64,000 bases of DNA, taken from the NCBI GenBank assembly GCA_003339645.1, contig QNUV01000041.1, positions 868,001 to 932,000 of the forward strand, in the 5' to 3' direction. Below are positions 47,558 to 55,840 of the stretch, piece after piece (within the stretch, counting starts at the first letter, position 1; each line of letters starts with the position of its first letter). Source of the stretch: Microbacterium arborescens. GTDB lineage: Bacteria > Actinomycetota > Actinomycetes > Actinomycetales > Microbacteriaceae. The position numbers were made by a program, and so were the translations under genes. The notes below the pieces were generated by a model. It ran no database searches. It saw nothing but the letters and a program-made list of their open reading frames with translations, and had not been told where the DNA came from.

Positions 47558-48193
47558 ATGGGTGATCAGGAAGCGATCCGCAGGTTCGCGATGGAGGCGA
47601 CGGTGGAGCCCGAGCACATCGCTCGCGCGCGTGCACACGCCCTCGAGATCGGCGCGGCCCCGATCAGCCCTCCGGTGGGCGCGCAGTGCGCCGTGCTCGC
47701 CGCCGCCACCGGGGCGCTCAACATCGTGGAGATCGGCACCGGCGGCGGGGTCTCGGCGCTGTGGCTGCTCCACGGGTCGCCCCGCGCCACGCTCACCACG
47801 ATCGACATCGAGCCGGAGCACCTCGCCGTCGCTCGGCAGTCCTTCACCGAGGCGAGGATCCCGCCGGCTCGCGCGCGCTTCATCACCGGCCGGGCGGCAG
47901 ATGTGCTGCCGCGGATGAACGAGGCGTCGTACGACATCGTGCTCGTGGATGCGGATGCCGAGGGTGTCATCGAATACGTCGAGCACGGGCTCCGGCTCGT
48001 CCGGCCGGGCGGGATGGTTCTCGTTCCGCGTGTACTCGCCGGCGGCGCCGTCGCCGACCCGGTCCGGCGCGACGACGTCACGCGCGCGTACCGATCCCTC
48101 ATCCACGAGACGCAGTCGTCTCCGGCTGTCCTGGGCGCGCTCTCGATCGTCGGTGAGGGCCTGCTGCAGCTCACGACGGCGGCCTCCGCCTGA
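47558..48193 (+). CDS. class I SAM-dependent O-methyltransferase
   Basis: A 211-residue methyltransferase of the catechol/caffeoyl-CoA O-methyltransferase type (Methyltransf_3). SAM motif I NIVEIGTGGGVSALWLL is at about 53-69, TIDIEPEHLAVARQSF forms motif II, and IVLVDADAEGVIEYVEHGL the metal-binding DxD region near 128-146. ATG 47558 is preceded by AGGAGGA. A TACGCT about 17 nt upstream is the likely -10. Acceptor unknown. In mycobacteria the related gene (Rv1220c) neighbours sigE; no sigma factor is present here. Confidence 0.9.
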   Translation: MGDQEAIRRFAMEATVEPEHIARARAHALEIGAAPISPPVGAQCAVLAAATGALNIVEIGTGGGVSALWLLHGSPRATLTTIDIEPEHLAVARQSFTEARIPPARARFITGRAADVLPRMNEASYDIVLVDADAEGVIEYVEHGLRLVRPGGMVLVPRVLAGGAVADPVRRDDVTRAYRSLIHETQSSPAVLGALSIVGEGLLQLTTAASA

Positions 48194-48216
48194 CCCCTCG
48201 ATTTCACTCATACGTA

Positions 48217-48251
48217 CGAAACGGCCGGCCCCATCGGGACCGGCCGTTTCG
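48217..48251. terminator. bidirectional terminator between O-methyltransferase and DUF3117
   Basis: A perfect 12-bp stem (48217-48228 with 48240-48251) plus an inner CCC/GGG, lying 24 nt after the methyltransferase stop and 14 nt from the convergent DUF3117 stop. A short T-run (GTTTCG) ends the plus-strand copy. Confidence 0.7.
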
Positions 48252-48264
48252 CGTGGCATCGTCG

Positions 48265-48438
48265 TCAGGCGGCGCCGACGACTCCGCTCAGCACGCTGTG
48301 GAGTTCCTTGGCCTCTTCATCATTGACCGAGACGACCAGACGCCCTCCGCCTTCGAGGGGGACACGCACGATGATCAGGCGCCCCTCCTTCACGGCCTCC
48401 ATCGGTCCGTCTCCGGTTCGCGGCTTCATGGCTGCCAT
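48265..48438 (-). CDS. DUF3117 small protein
   Basis: A 57-residue protein of the actinobacterial DUF3117 family, function unknown. It opens MAAMKPRTGDGPMEAVKEGR and continues with LIIVRVPLEGGGRLVVSV, then a short acidic helix NDEEAKELHSVLSGVV. The whole family is about this length, so it is complete. AAAGGGAG lies 6 nt before the ATG at 48436-48438. A TAAACT -10 box lies further upstream. In mycobacteria the homologue (Rv1211) is in the same chromosomal block. Confidence 0.9.
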   Translation of the reverse strand: MAAMKPRTGDGPMEAVKEGRLIIVRVPLEGGGRLVVSVNDEEAKELHSVLSGVVGAA

Positions 48439-48472
48439 CGCGGCTCCCTTTCGTCATGAGGACTACCTGAAG

Positions 48473-48478
48473 AGTTTA
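48473..48478 (-). promoter_or_regulatory. putative -10 box for the DUF3117 gene
   Basis: TAAACT (minus strand) lies 34 nt before the ATG, giving a short leader with a ribosome binding site. Confidence 0.45.
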
Positions 48479-48510
48479 TCGTGCAGCGCGGCCACGACGC
48501 GGACACGGCC

Positions 48511-49716
48511 TCAGGGAATCTGAGCGAAGGTGCTTCCGAGGGCATACATCGTGTAGATCCACCACCATTGCGCGGCTGTTCCGATCAGCAGCACACCGAT
48601 GCGCCACCACCGTGCGCGAGGCAGCGCGACCGCGCCCCAGAGCGGGGACAGCGGAACGAGGAGCCGGAAGGTGCTCGACTGCGGGAAGAACACCGCGAGC
48701 AGATACAGCAGGTACGCACCCGCCCAGAGCCGGATCGGCACACCCAGCCGCCGCACCCGTCGGTCGGCGATGAGAAGCAGCGCGGCGACGGCGACGATCG
48801 TCGCGAGTCCGACGAGGCACACCCACGCCGGCACGCCCCAGATACGCGACCACAGCACCGCCGCCTGCACCGTGCCATCGAAGGGCACGAAGCCGCCGTG
48901 GTCGCCGATCCAGGAGCGTCGCCACGCGAGCTCGGTCTGCAGGTACGCGTCCGGCTCGCCCGTGACCACGCCCGTGATGACGGGCCATACGAGCCCGCAT
49001 CCGGCGGCGAGCAGCCCCCCGGCCACGATGTGGCCGATCTCGCGCGGCGGCAGGTCGTCGTGCGCGCGCCGCGTCCAGCGCCAGATCCCGTAGACGGCCA
49101 ACATCAGCGCGAAGGCGAGGACTCCCGGGCGGGTGAAAGCCATGAGCGGGATCCACAGATACAGCCACCACCAGCGACGGCGCTCGACCGCGAGCAGAGC
49201 GAGGAGCAGCCAGAGCTGGAAGAGCGACTCGGCGTAGCCGAGCTGGAACAGCGCGGCCATAGGGCCGGCGAAGCTGAAGAAGACCACCGCCCACATCGCG
49301 GCGGCTCGGCCGATGCGTCGCCTCAGCAGAGCGAACAGGACGAGACACGCCAGGTAGCCCGCTGCTGCCGACACGAGCGGCGCGGCGACCGGGAACCCGC
49401 CCACCACCCAGCCCACGACCCCGGTGATGACGGGATACACGGGCATGAACGCCCAGGCGTTCTGGGCGACGTCGCCTGCGGCGTCGAGCGGCAGTTCAGT
49501 GGGATACCCGCTGAACGCGATGAGCCAGTACCACTGAGCATCCCACCCCATCGTCAGGGTGCCGAGCGACGCGTCGGCGCCGAAGCGAGACTCCGGCCCG
49601 CTCAGCGCAGCCGCGCCGAGCAGGAAGGCCGTCGTCACCGCACGCGAGGCGAGATAGACGAGTGCGATCGCGGCGGCAGGCTGCAGCGCGATCGCGCCCC
49701 GGCGCAGCGACCTCAT
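48511..49716 (-). CDS. PIG-V-like polytopic mannosyltransferase
   Basis: A 401-residue membrane protein of the GT-C fold, resembling mannosyltransferases of the PIG-V family. About ten membrane helices are spread across it. The N-terminal loop motif MGWDAQWYWLIAFSGYP at about 56-72 holds the WD..WY..IA..GYP signature of PIG-V. A lipid-linked mannosyl donor (polyprenyl-phosphomannose) and an envelope glycan or lipid acceptor are likely but not shown. It begins 10 nt after the dapE stop on the same strand and is probably co-transcribed. A longer frame upstream of this ATG overlaps dapE and was not chosen. Confidence 0.84.
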   Translation of the reverse strand: MRSLRRGAIALQPAAAIALVYLASRAVTTAFLLGAAALSGPESRFGADASLGTLTMGWDAQWYWLIAFSGYPTELPLDAAGDVAQNAWAFMPVYPVITGVVGWVVGGFPVAAPLVSAAAGYLACLVLFALLRRRIGRAAAMWAVVFFSFAGPMAALFQLGYAESLFQLWLLLALLAVERRRWWWLYLWIPLMAFTRPGVLAFALMLAVYGIWRWTRRAHDDLPPREIGHIVAGGLLAAGCGLVWPVITGVVTGEPDAYLQTELAWRRSWIGDHGGFVPFDGTVQAAVLWSRIWGVPAWVCLVGLATIVAVAALLLIADRRVRRLGVPIRLWAGAYLLYLLAVFFPQSSTFRLLVPLSPLWGAVALPRARWWRIGVLLIGTAAQWWWIYTMYALGSTFAQIP

Positions 49717-49726
49717 GCCCTCGGGG

Positions 49727-50803
49727 TCACCTGACCGACAGCCAGGCGCGCAGGCCGCGCTCGACGGCATCGATCTGCGCGATGGGCACCCGCTCCTGGT
49801 CGTGGTGCGCGAGCGAGGGGTCGCCTGGGCCGTAGTTGACGGCCGGCACACCGAGCGCTGAGAACCGCGCGACATCGGTCCAGCCGTACTTGGGCCGCGG
49901 CTCGGCACCCACCGCGGCGACGAACTCCTGTGCGAGCGGCGCGTCGAGCCCCGGGCGCGCCCCGCCGGCCAGGTCGACGACCTCCACCTCGAAACCGCTG
50001 AAGAAGTCGCGGACGATCTCGACCGCCTCGTCGGGGGTCCGGCTCGGCGCGAATCGGTAGTTGACCTCGACCTCGCAGAGGTCGGGTATGACGTTGCCCG
50101 CGATGCCGCCGGAGATCCTCACCGCGTTCAGGCCCTCGCGATAGACGAGGCCCTCGACCTCGACATCCGCGGGCGTATGGTCGGCGAGACGCTGCAGGAT
50201 CGGGGCCGCATGGTGGATCGCGTTGTCGCCGATCCACGCGCGCGCGCTGTGCGAACGCACCCCGTGCGTTCGCACGATCGCGCGGAGGTTGCCGTTGCAT
50301 CCGCCCTCGACCTGGCCGTTGGACGGCTCGCCGAGGATCGCGAAGTCGCCCGCGAACAGGTCGGGTCGATTCGCCGCCAGCCGCGTGAGGCCGTTGAGCT
50401 CCGCAGCGACCTCCTCGTGGTCGTACCACATCCACGTGATGTCCACCCGCGGATCGGTGAGTTCCGCGGCGAGCTTCAGCTGCACGGCGACGCCCGCCTT
50501 CATGTCGACGGTGCCTCTCCCCCACAGGTACGCCTCCCCGTCCTCGACGACCTCGCGCACGGGGAGATTCGCGTTGACGGGCACCGTGTCGATGTGGCCG
50601 GCGATGACGACGCGCTGCGCACGGCCGAGCTGCGTGCGCGCGACGATCGTGTCACCGTCGCGCACGACCTCGAGGTGCGCCAACGGCGATACGGCGGCGA
50701 AGATCGCGTCGGCGAGGGTGGTCTCATCGTCCGACACGCTCGGGATGTCGCACACGGCCCGGGTCAGATCGGCGCTGGAGACGGTCAGATCGAGCTCAGG
50801 CAT
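49727..50803 (-). CDS. dapE: succinyl-diaminopimelate desuccinylase
   Basis: Removes succinate from N-succinyl-LL-diaminopimelate in lysine and peptidoglycan precursor synthesis. M20 metallopeptidase of 358 residues: metal motif GHIDTVPVNANLP at 69-81, GRGTVDMKAG at about 94-103, the catalytic YDHEEVAAE near 127-135, and ILGEPSNGQVEGGCNGN following. Start ATG 50801-50803 lies 7 nt after a TAGAAT -10 box and has no ribosome site, so the message is probably leaderless. It is divergent from dapD. Confidence 0.94.
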   Translation of the reverse strand: MPELDLTVSSADLTRAVCDIPSVSDDETTLADAIFAAVSPLAHLEVVRDGDTIVARTQLGRAQRVVIAGHIDTVPVNANLPVREVVEDGEAYLWGRGTVDMKAGVAVQLKLAAELTDPRVDITWMWYDHEEVAAELNGLTRLAANRPDLFAGDFAILGEPSNGQVEGGCNGNLRAIVRTHGVRSHSARAWIGDNAIHHAAPILQRLADHTPADVEVEGLVYREGLNAVRISGGIAGNVIPDLCEVEVNYRFAPSRTPDEAVEIVRDFFSGFEVEVVDLAGGARPGLDAPLAQEFVAAVGAEPRPKYGWTDVARFSALGVPAVNYGPGDPSLAHHDQERVPIAQIDAVERGLRAWLSVR

Positions 50804-50810
50804 GCCGCCG

Positions 50811-50816
50811 ATTCTA
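50811..50816 (-). promoter_or_regulatory. -10 box for leaderless dapE message
   Basis: TAGAAT (minus strand) ends 7 nt before the dapE ATG. The -35 position for this promoter would fall on the dapD -10 box. Confidence 0.55.
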
Positions 50817-50835
50817 ACCGCGACGACCACACCGA

Positions 50836-50841
50836 TAACCT
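50836..50841 (+). promoter_or_regulatory. -10 box for leaderless dapD message
   Basis: TAACCT ends 6 nt before the dapD ATG; the intervening GGAGGC could be read as a ribosome site but is too close. It lies 19 bp from the dapE -10 box in the opposite sense. Confidence 0.55.
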
Positions 50842-50847
50842 GGAGGC

Positions 50848-51798
50848 ATGAGCGAACGGTGGGCATGGGGCGTGGGACTCGCGACCTCGAGCAGCGATGG
50901 CACGACACTCGACACCTGGTTCCCAGAGCCCGCGCTCGGAACGCCCGCCGCCACAGAATCGGCAGCGGCCATGGTCACCTGGGCCCCGATGGCCGCGGAC
51001 GACGAGCGTCGCGGCGTCACGCTCGAGGCCGTGACGGTCTCGATCGATCTCGACGCCGCGCCCGCCTCGACGCCCGACGCGTACCTGCGCCTGCACGTCA
51101 TCTCCCACCGTCTCGCGGCCCCGAACACCGTCAACCTCGACGGGATCTTCGGGCACCTGCCGATCGTGGCGTGGACGACCGCTGGCCCGATGCACCCGGA
51201 CGAGGCCGCCCGCCGCCGCCCGCTGCTCCAGCGTGACGGCATCCAGGTGCACGGTCTCGACAAGTTCCCGCGCCTGCTGGATTATGTGACACCTCCGGGC
51301 GTGCGCATCGCCGACGCCTCCCGCGTACGACTCGGAGCGCACCTCGCGCCGGGGACGACCGTGATGCACGAGGGCTTCGTCAACTTCAACGCGGGTACGC
51401 TGGGCGCCTCGATGGTCGAGGGCCGCATCTCGCAGGGCGTCGTCGTGGGCGACGGCAGCGACATCGGGGGCGGTGCATCCATCATGGGCACGCTGTCCGG
51501 CGGCGGCAGCCACCGGGTGTCGATCGGTCGCCGCACGCTGCTCGGCGCCAACGCCGGAATCGGCATCTCGCTCGGCGACGACTGCGTCGTCGAGGCCGGC
51601 CTGTACGTCACCGCGGGCTCGAAGATCGTGCTGGCGGACGAGCCCGCCACGGCCTCGGGCGCGCGCCCGACCGTCAAGGGCGCGGAGCTCTCCGGCCGCG
51701 ACGGCATCCTCTTCCGCCGCAACTCGCTGACGGGTGCCGTCGAGGCCGTCCGCCGAGCAGGAGTCGGTGTCACCCTCAATGAGGCCCTGCACGCCTGA
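50848..51798 (+). CDS. dapD: tetrahydrodipicolinate N-succinyltransferase
   Basis: Transfers succinyl from succinyl-CoA to tetrahydrodipicolinate, the step that commits to the succinylase branch of lysine synthesis. The 316-residue protein has an N-terminal globular part and a left-handed beta-helix (about 165-275) with hexapeptide repeats and the [16 protein letters not shown] and [17 protein letters not shown] stretches. It is of the longer actinobacterial type. It is divergent from dapE across 44 bp and converges with the lactate permease gene. Confidence 0.94.
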   Translation: MSERWAWGVGLATSSSDGTTLDTWFPEPALGTPAATESAAAMVTWAPMAADDERRGVTLEAVTVSIDLDAAPASTPDAYLRLHVISHRLAAPNTVNLDGIFGHLPIVAWTTAGPMHPDEAARRRPLLQRDGIQVHGLDKFPRLLDYVTPPGVRIADASRVRLGAHLAPGTTVMHEGFVNFNAGTLGASMVEGRISQGVVVGDGSDIGGGASIMGTLSGGGSHRVSIGRRTLLGANAGIGISLGDDCVVEAGLYVTAGSKIVLADEPATASGARPTVKGAELSGRDGILFRRNSLTGAVEAVRRAGVGVTLNEALHA

Positions 51799-51824
51799 CC
51801 GCATCGCGAGGCCTGCGGGTCGGC

Positions 51825-53432
51825 TCAGAGCAGCAGGACCGAGAGCAGCCCGCCCCAGAGGCAGACGGCGGCGAGGATCCCGAGGCTGTACCAGATCGAC
51901 GCCCGCAGGATCTCCGATTCGCGTCCGGCGAGCCCCACGGCACCTGCGGCGATCGCGATCGACTGCGGTGAGATGACCTTCGCCGCGGTGCCGCCGGCGG
52001 TGTTCGCGGCCACCAGCAGCGCGGGATCGACCGCGATCTGCTCCGCCGTGACGACCTGAAGCGGCGCGAACAGCGTGTTGTTGTTGACGACCGACCCCGT
52101 GAGGAAGACCCCGATCCAGCCGATGATGGGAGCGAGGAGCGGGAAGAGCGGCCCCACCGCCGCGAGTGCCGTCCCCATCGAAGCCGAGCCTCCCGAATAG
52201 TTGGCGATGTTGGCGAGGACGAGGATGATCGCGATCAGCAGCAGTGCCCGCCAGAGACCGCGCACCGTCTCCGCCAGCGTCCGGACCAGGTCACCCGCGC
52301 GCAGGCGCGGCGTCGTCCAGAACGACACGAGCACCGCCAGCAGGATCGCCGTCCCCGTCGCATTGACGGGCGTGAAGCTCCATGTGGCCGTGACGACATC
52401 ACCGCCGGGAGTCTGCACGCTGCCGGTGAGCCCAGGCATCGGAACCGCGAACACCAGGGCGGACAGCGGCCCGCCCGCTGCGAACAGGTTCTTGAACACC
52501 GGGAGGCTCCAGACGAGGATGACCGCCGTCAGGATGTAGAACGGGCTCCATGCCGTGATCACCTCCCGCAGAGTCGCGTGGTGCTGCTCGGGCTCGGGCG
52601 CGCCGACCTCGCGGTGAACCCGGCGGGGCTGCCACACCCGCCCCAGAAGGAAGAGCGCGACCATCGCGGCGAGTCCCGCGCCGAGGTCGGCGAGCTCGGG
52701 TCCGAGGAACCACAGCACGCCCGCCTGCACACCGCTGAAGACGATGGTGACGAGCAGCGTGGCAGGCCAGGTCTCGCGCAGCCCGCGCACCCCGTCGAGG
52801 ATGATCACGAGAAGGAACGGGATGAGCACCGTCAGCGGCTGCAGTACGAGCACCATCGCACGGGAGAGCTCCTGCACCTCGAGTCCGCTGACCTGGGCGC
52901 CCACGATGACGGGGATTCCGATGGCGCCGTAAGCCCCGGCGGCCGCGTTGGCGACGAGGGAGATCATGGCCGCCCGCAGGGGCCGGAACCCGAGCTGGAC
53001 CAGGAGGGCCGCGCAGATGGCGATCGGCACACCGAAACCGGCCGCCCCCTCGAGGAAGGCGCCGAAGGCGAAGCTGATGAGAAGCACCTGGATCCGCTGG
53101 TCCGTCGAGATACCGCCGATCGAAGAACGGATCACGTCGAACCGCCCGCTCGCGACCGCGAGCTTGTAGAGCCAGACCGCCATCACGATGATGTAGGCGA
53201 TCGGCCAGACGGCGTTGAGCAGACCGAGCAGTCCGGCACCCCCGACCGCGGTGAGCGGCATCCCGAATCCCAGTGCGGCGACGAGCAGCTGCGCGATGAG
53301 AGCGATGAGACCGGCGAGCAGACCGCTGAGGCGGAACCCGACCAGCGCGACGAGGAAGACGACGATGGGGATAGCGGCGACCAGCGCCGACAGCACGAGC
53401 GATCCGAGCGGATCCGTCGTCTGCACCCACAT
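51825..53432 (-). CDS. lldP: L-lactate permease family transporter
   Basis: Proton-coupled uptake of L-lactate or glycolate across the cytoplasmic membrane. The 535-residue protein is almost entirely hydrophobic, with about 13 membrane helices. Characteristic stretches are SFAFGAFLEGAAGFGVPIAI near 107-126, VANAAAGAYGAIGIPVIV near 147-164 and GVFLTGSVVNNNTLFAPLQ near 446-464. I chose the ATG at 53430-53432 with GGGGAG 7 nt upstream over a frame 11 codons longer. No lactate dehydrogenase or lutABC gene is adjacent. It is divergent from ppk2. Confidence 0.9.
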   Translation of the reverse strand: MWVQTTDPLGSLVLSALVAAIPIVVFLVALVGFRLSGLLAGLIALIAQLLVAALGFGMPLTAVGGAGLLGLLNAVWPIAYIIVMAVWLYKLAVASGRFDVIRSSIGGISTDQRIQVLLISFAFGAFLEGAAGFGVPIAICAALLVQLGFRPLRAAMISLVANAAAGAYGAIGIPVIVGAQVSGLEVQELSRAMVLVLQPLTVLIPFLLVIILDGVRGLRETWPATLLVTIVFSGVQAGVLWFLGPELADLGAGLAAMVALFLLGRVWQPRRVHREVGAPEPEQHHATLREVITAWSPFYILTAVILVWSLPVFKNLFAAGGPLSALVFAVPMPGLTGSVQTPGGDVVTATWSFTPVNATGTAILLAVLVSFWTTPRLRAGDLVRTLAETVRGLWRALLLIAIILVLANIANYSGGSASMGTALAAVGPLFPLLAPIIGWIGVFLTGSVVNNNTLFAPLQVVTAEQIAVDPALLVAANTAGGTAAKVISPQSIAIAAGAVGLAGRESEILRASIWYSLGILAAVCLWGGLLSVLLL

Positions 53433-53525
53433 GCGTCGCTCCCCTGCTCGTCCGTCGCGGCCCACCCTAGACCGGCCCGAAGACGCGCGCGAGGGGGGCG
53501 TATGCTCGCGTCAGGAGGTGGCGCG

Positions 53526-54329
53526 ATGGCCGATGACCGTTTGCCGAAGAAGGTGTACGAAGCCGAGCTGCGGAGGCTCCAGGCGCAGCTCGTCGACATG
53601 CAGGCCTGGGTCCAGGCCACCGGGGCGCGCATCGTCGTGATCTTCGAGGGGAGGGACGCCGCGGGCAAGGGATCGACGATCAAACGGGTCACCGAATATC
53701 TCAACCCGCGCGTCGCGCGCATCGTCGCCCTCCCCGCGCCGACCGAGCGTGAGCGCTCGCAGTGGTACTTCCAGCGGTACGTGGCGCACCTCCCGGCCGC
53801 CGGTGAGATCGTCCTCATGGACCGGTCCTGGTACAACCGCGCCGGGGTCGAGCGTGTCATGGGCTACTGCACGAACGAGGAGTACCACCGGTTCCTCCAC
53901 CAGGCGCCGATCTTCGAGCGCATGCTCGTCGAGGACGGCATCCTGCTGCTGAAGTACTGGTTCAGCGTCTCGGACGTCGAGCAGGAGAAGCGGTTCCGCT
54001 CGCGCAACGAAGACCCGATGCGGCGGTGGAAGCTCTCCCCCAACGACGTGCTGTCGATCACGAAGTGGGAGGACTACTCGCGCGCGAAGGACACGATGTT
54101 CGTCCACACCGACATTCCGGAGGCGCGCTGGCACGAGGTCGACAACGAGGACAAGCGCCGGGGCCGGATCAACATGATCCACCACCTGCTCGGACAGATC
54201 CCGTACGAGGTCGTCGAGCGACCCGAGATCGAGATCCCGCCGCGACCACCGTCCGGAGGATACGACCGGCCGCCGCAGCAGCTCGACGGATACGTGCCCG
54301 ACTACGCCGCGACGCTGACCGAGAAGTGA
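53526..54329 (+). CDS. ppk2: polyphosphate kinase 2
   Basis: Uses inorganic polyphosphate to phosphorylate nucleoside mono- or diphosphates. The 267-residue single-domain (class I-like) protein has Walker A EGRDAAGKGSTIK at 41-53 and the Walker B/lid region MDRSWYNRAGVERVMGYC near 98-115. RFRSRNEDPMRRWKLSP and KWEDYSRAKD follow, all family signatures. ATG 53526 has AGGAGG at 7-nt spacing. A TATGCT 19 nt upstream is a possible -10. It is monocistronic and converges with citrate synthase. Confidence 0.93.
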   Translation: MADDRLPKKVYEAELRRLQAQLVDMQAWVQATGARIVVIFEGRDAAGKGSTIKRVTEYLNPRVARIVALPAPTERERSQWYFQRYVAHLPAAGEIVLMDRSWYNRAGVERVMGYCTNEEYHRFLHQAPIFERMLVEDGILLLKYWFSVSDVEQEKRFRSRNEDPMRRWKLSPNDVLSITKWEDYSRAKDTMFVHTDIPEARWHEVDNEDKRRGRINMIHHLLGQIPYEVVERPEIEIPPRPPSGGYDRPPQQLDGYVPDYAATLTEK

Positions 54330-54388
54330 CACGCGGAGTGCCGGGTTCGGCGGCACCGTAGACCGCCGCGGCCGGACCGCGACCGCAA

Positions 54389-54429
54389 ACGAGAGGCCGG
54401 CGCGTCGCTGTGACGTGCCGGCCTTTCGT
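54389..54429. terminator. bidirectional terminator between ppk2 and gltA
   Basis: Stem AGGCCGGC/GCCGGCCT (54394-54401 with 54417-54424) extends inward by CGTC/GACG and outward through a G-T pair to ACGA/TCGT, in the 117-nt gap between convergent genes. A second smaller hairpin CGGCGG/CCGCCG (54348-54368) lies right after the ppk2 stop. Confidence 0.65.
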
Positions 54430-54446
54430 ATGCGTCGAGCGCTGCC

Positions 54447-55739
54447 TCAGGAGGTCGGGTAGTCCCGCTCCGCCGAGCCGACGTACAGCTGCTGCGGACG
54501 GCCGATCTTCGTCTGCGGGTCGTTCTGCATCTCGCGCCAGTGCGCGAGCCAGCCGGGCAGCCGGCCGATAGCGAACAGCGGCGTGAACATCCGGGTCGGG
54601 AAGCCCATCGCCTTGTAGATGACGCCGGTGTAGAAGTCGACGTTGGGGTACAGGCGACGCTCGCGGAAGTAGTCGTCGCTCAGGGCGATCTCCTCGAGCT
54701 CCTTCGCGAGGTCGAGGAGCGGATCGACGACGCCGAGTTCGTTGAGGACCTCGTCCGCCGACTCCTTGACGAGCTTCGCGCGCGGGTCGTAGTTCTTGTA
54801 GACGCGGTGCCCGAAGCCCATGAGCTTCACACCGTCCTCCTTGTTCTTGACGCGGGCCACGAAACGCTCGACGCTCTCGCCGGAGTCGCGGATGCGCGCC
54901 AGCATGTCGAGGACCGCCTCGTTCGCCCCGCCGTGGAGCGGACCGTAGAGGGCGTTGATGCCGGCCGAGATCGAGGAGAACTGGTTCGCACCAGTGGATC
55001 CCACCAGGCGGACCGTCGAGGTGGATGCGTTCTGCTCGTGGTCCTCGTGCAGGATCAGCAGACGCTCGAGCGCGCGCGAGACGACCGGGTTGACCTCGTA
55101 GTTCTCGGCCAGGACGCCGAAGTTCAGGCGCAGGAAGTTGTCGACGAAACTCAGCGAGTTGTCGGGATACAGGAAGGCCTGTCCGACGCTCTTCTTGTGC
55201 GCGTACGCGGCGATCACCGGCAGCTTCGCCAGCAGCCGGATCGTGTTGAGCTCGACGTGCTCGGGGTTGTTCGGATCGGACTGGTCCTCGTAGTACGTCG
55301 ACAGGGCTGCCGTTGCCGCTGAGAGCACCGACATCGGGTGCGCGGTGTGGGGCAACGACGAGAAGAACCGCTTCAGGTCTTCGTGCAGCAGCGTGTGACG
55401 ACGGATGCGGTCGTCGAAGTCGGCCAGCTCGTCTGCCGTCGGCAGGTCGCCATAGAGCAGGAGCCACGCCACTTCGAGGTAGGTCGAGTGCTTGGCGATC
55501 TGCTCGATCGGGTATCCGCGGTAGCGCAGGATGCCCTGGTCGCCGTCGATATAGGTGATGGCGGACCGTGTGGCCGCGGTGTTGACGAAGCCGTAATCGA
55601 GGCTCGTGTGCCCCGTCTGCTTCGTGAACGTCGAGAAGTCGACGCTCGGAACTCCGTCGGTTCCTTGCAGCACCGGCAATTCGGCGGTGCGGTCACCGAT
55701 GGTGACGGTGGCCTTCTGCGGGGTGCCCGTGTCGTTCAC
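54447..55739 (-). CDS. gltA: citrate synthase
   Basis: Entry enzyme of the TCA cycle, condensing acetyl-CoA with oxaloacetate. The 430-residue protein is a type II (hexameric) citrate synthase with an N-terminal beta domain (about 1-50). Catalytic residues are seen in INALYGPLHGGANEAVLDML (His), MGFGHRVYKNYDPRA (His) and the YPNVDFYTGVIYKAMG (Asp) regions. The GTG start at 55737-55739 has AAGGAGG 4-5 nt upstream. A TAGGCT -10 box lies at 55775-55780, giving a leader of about 30 nt. Confidence 0.96.
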   Translation of the reverse strand: MNDTGTPQKATVTIGDRTAELPVLQGTDGVPSVDFSTFTKQTGHTSLDYGFVNTAATRSAITYIDGDQGILRYRGYPIEQIAKHSTYLEVAWLLLYGDLPTADELADFDDRIRRHTLLHEDLKRFFSSLPHTAHPMSVLSAATAALSTYYEDQSDPNNPEHVELNTIRLLAKLPVIAAYAHKKSVGQAFLYPDNSLSFVDNFLRLNFGVLAENYEVNPVVSRALERLLILHEDHEQNASTSTVRLVGSTGANQFSSISAGINALYGPLHGGANEAVLDMLARIRDSGESVERFVARVKNKEDGVKLMGFGHRVYKNYDPRAKLVKESADEVLNELGVVDPLLDLAKELEEIALSDDYFRERRLYPNVDFYTGVIYKAMGFPTRMFTPLFAIGRLPGWLAHWREMQNDPQTKIGRPQQLYVGSAERDYPTS

Positions 55740-55774
55740 GAAGCCTCCTTGCGATCGTCCGGTGCGGTCATTAC

Positions 55775-55780
55775 AGCCTA
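55775..55780 (-). promoter_or_regulatory. putative -10 box for gltA
   Basis: TAGGCT (minus strand) lies 35 nt before the GTG, and the leader holds the AAGGAGG ribosome binding site. Confidence 0.45.
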
Positions 55781-55840
55781 TCGGGCGCACGGGCCTACTC
55801 CGTACGGCGCCAAAGGATCAGCGGATCGGTAGGGGGAAAC

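Noticed and set aside
52578-53525. Upstream extension of the ppk2 frame antisense to the lactate permease
   Set aside because: PPK2 begins at ATG 53526 with AGGAGG at ideal spacing; the extension is antisense to membrane helices of the permease and has no PPK-like content.
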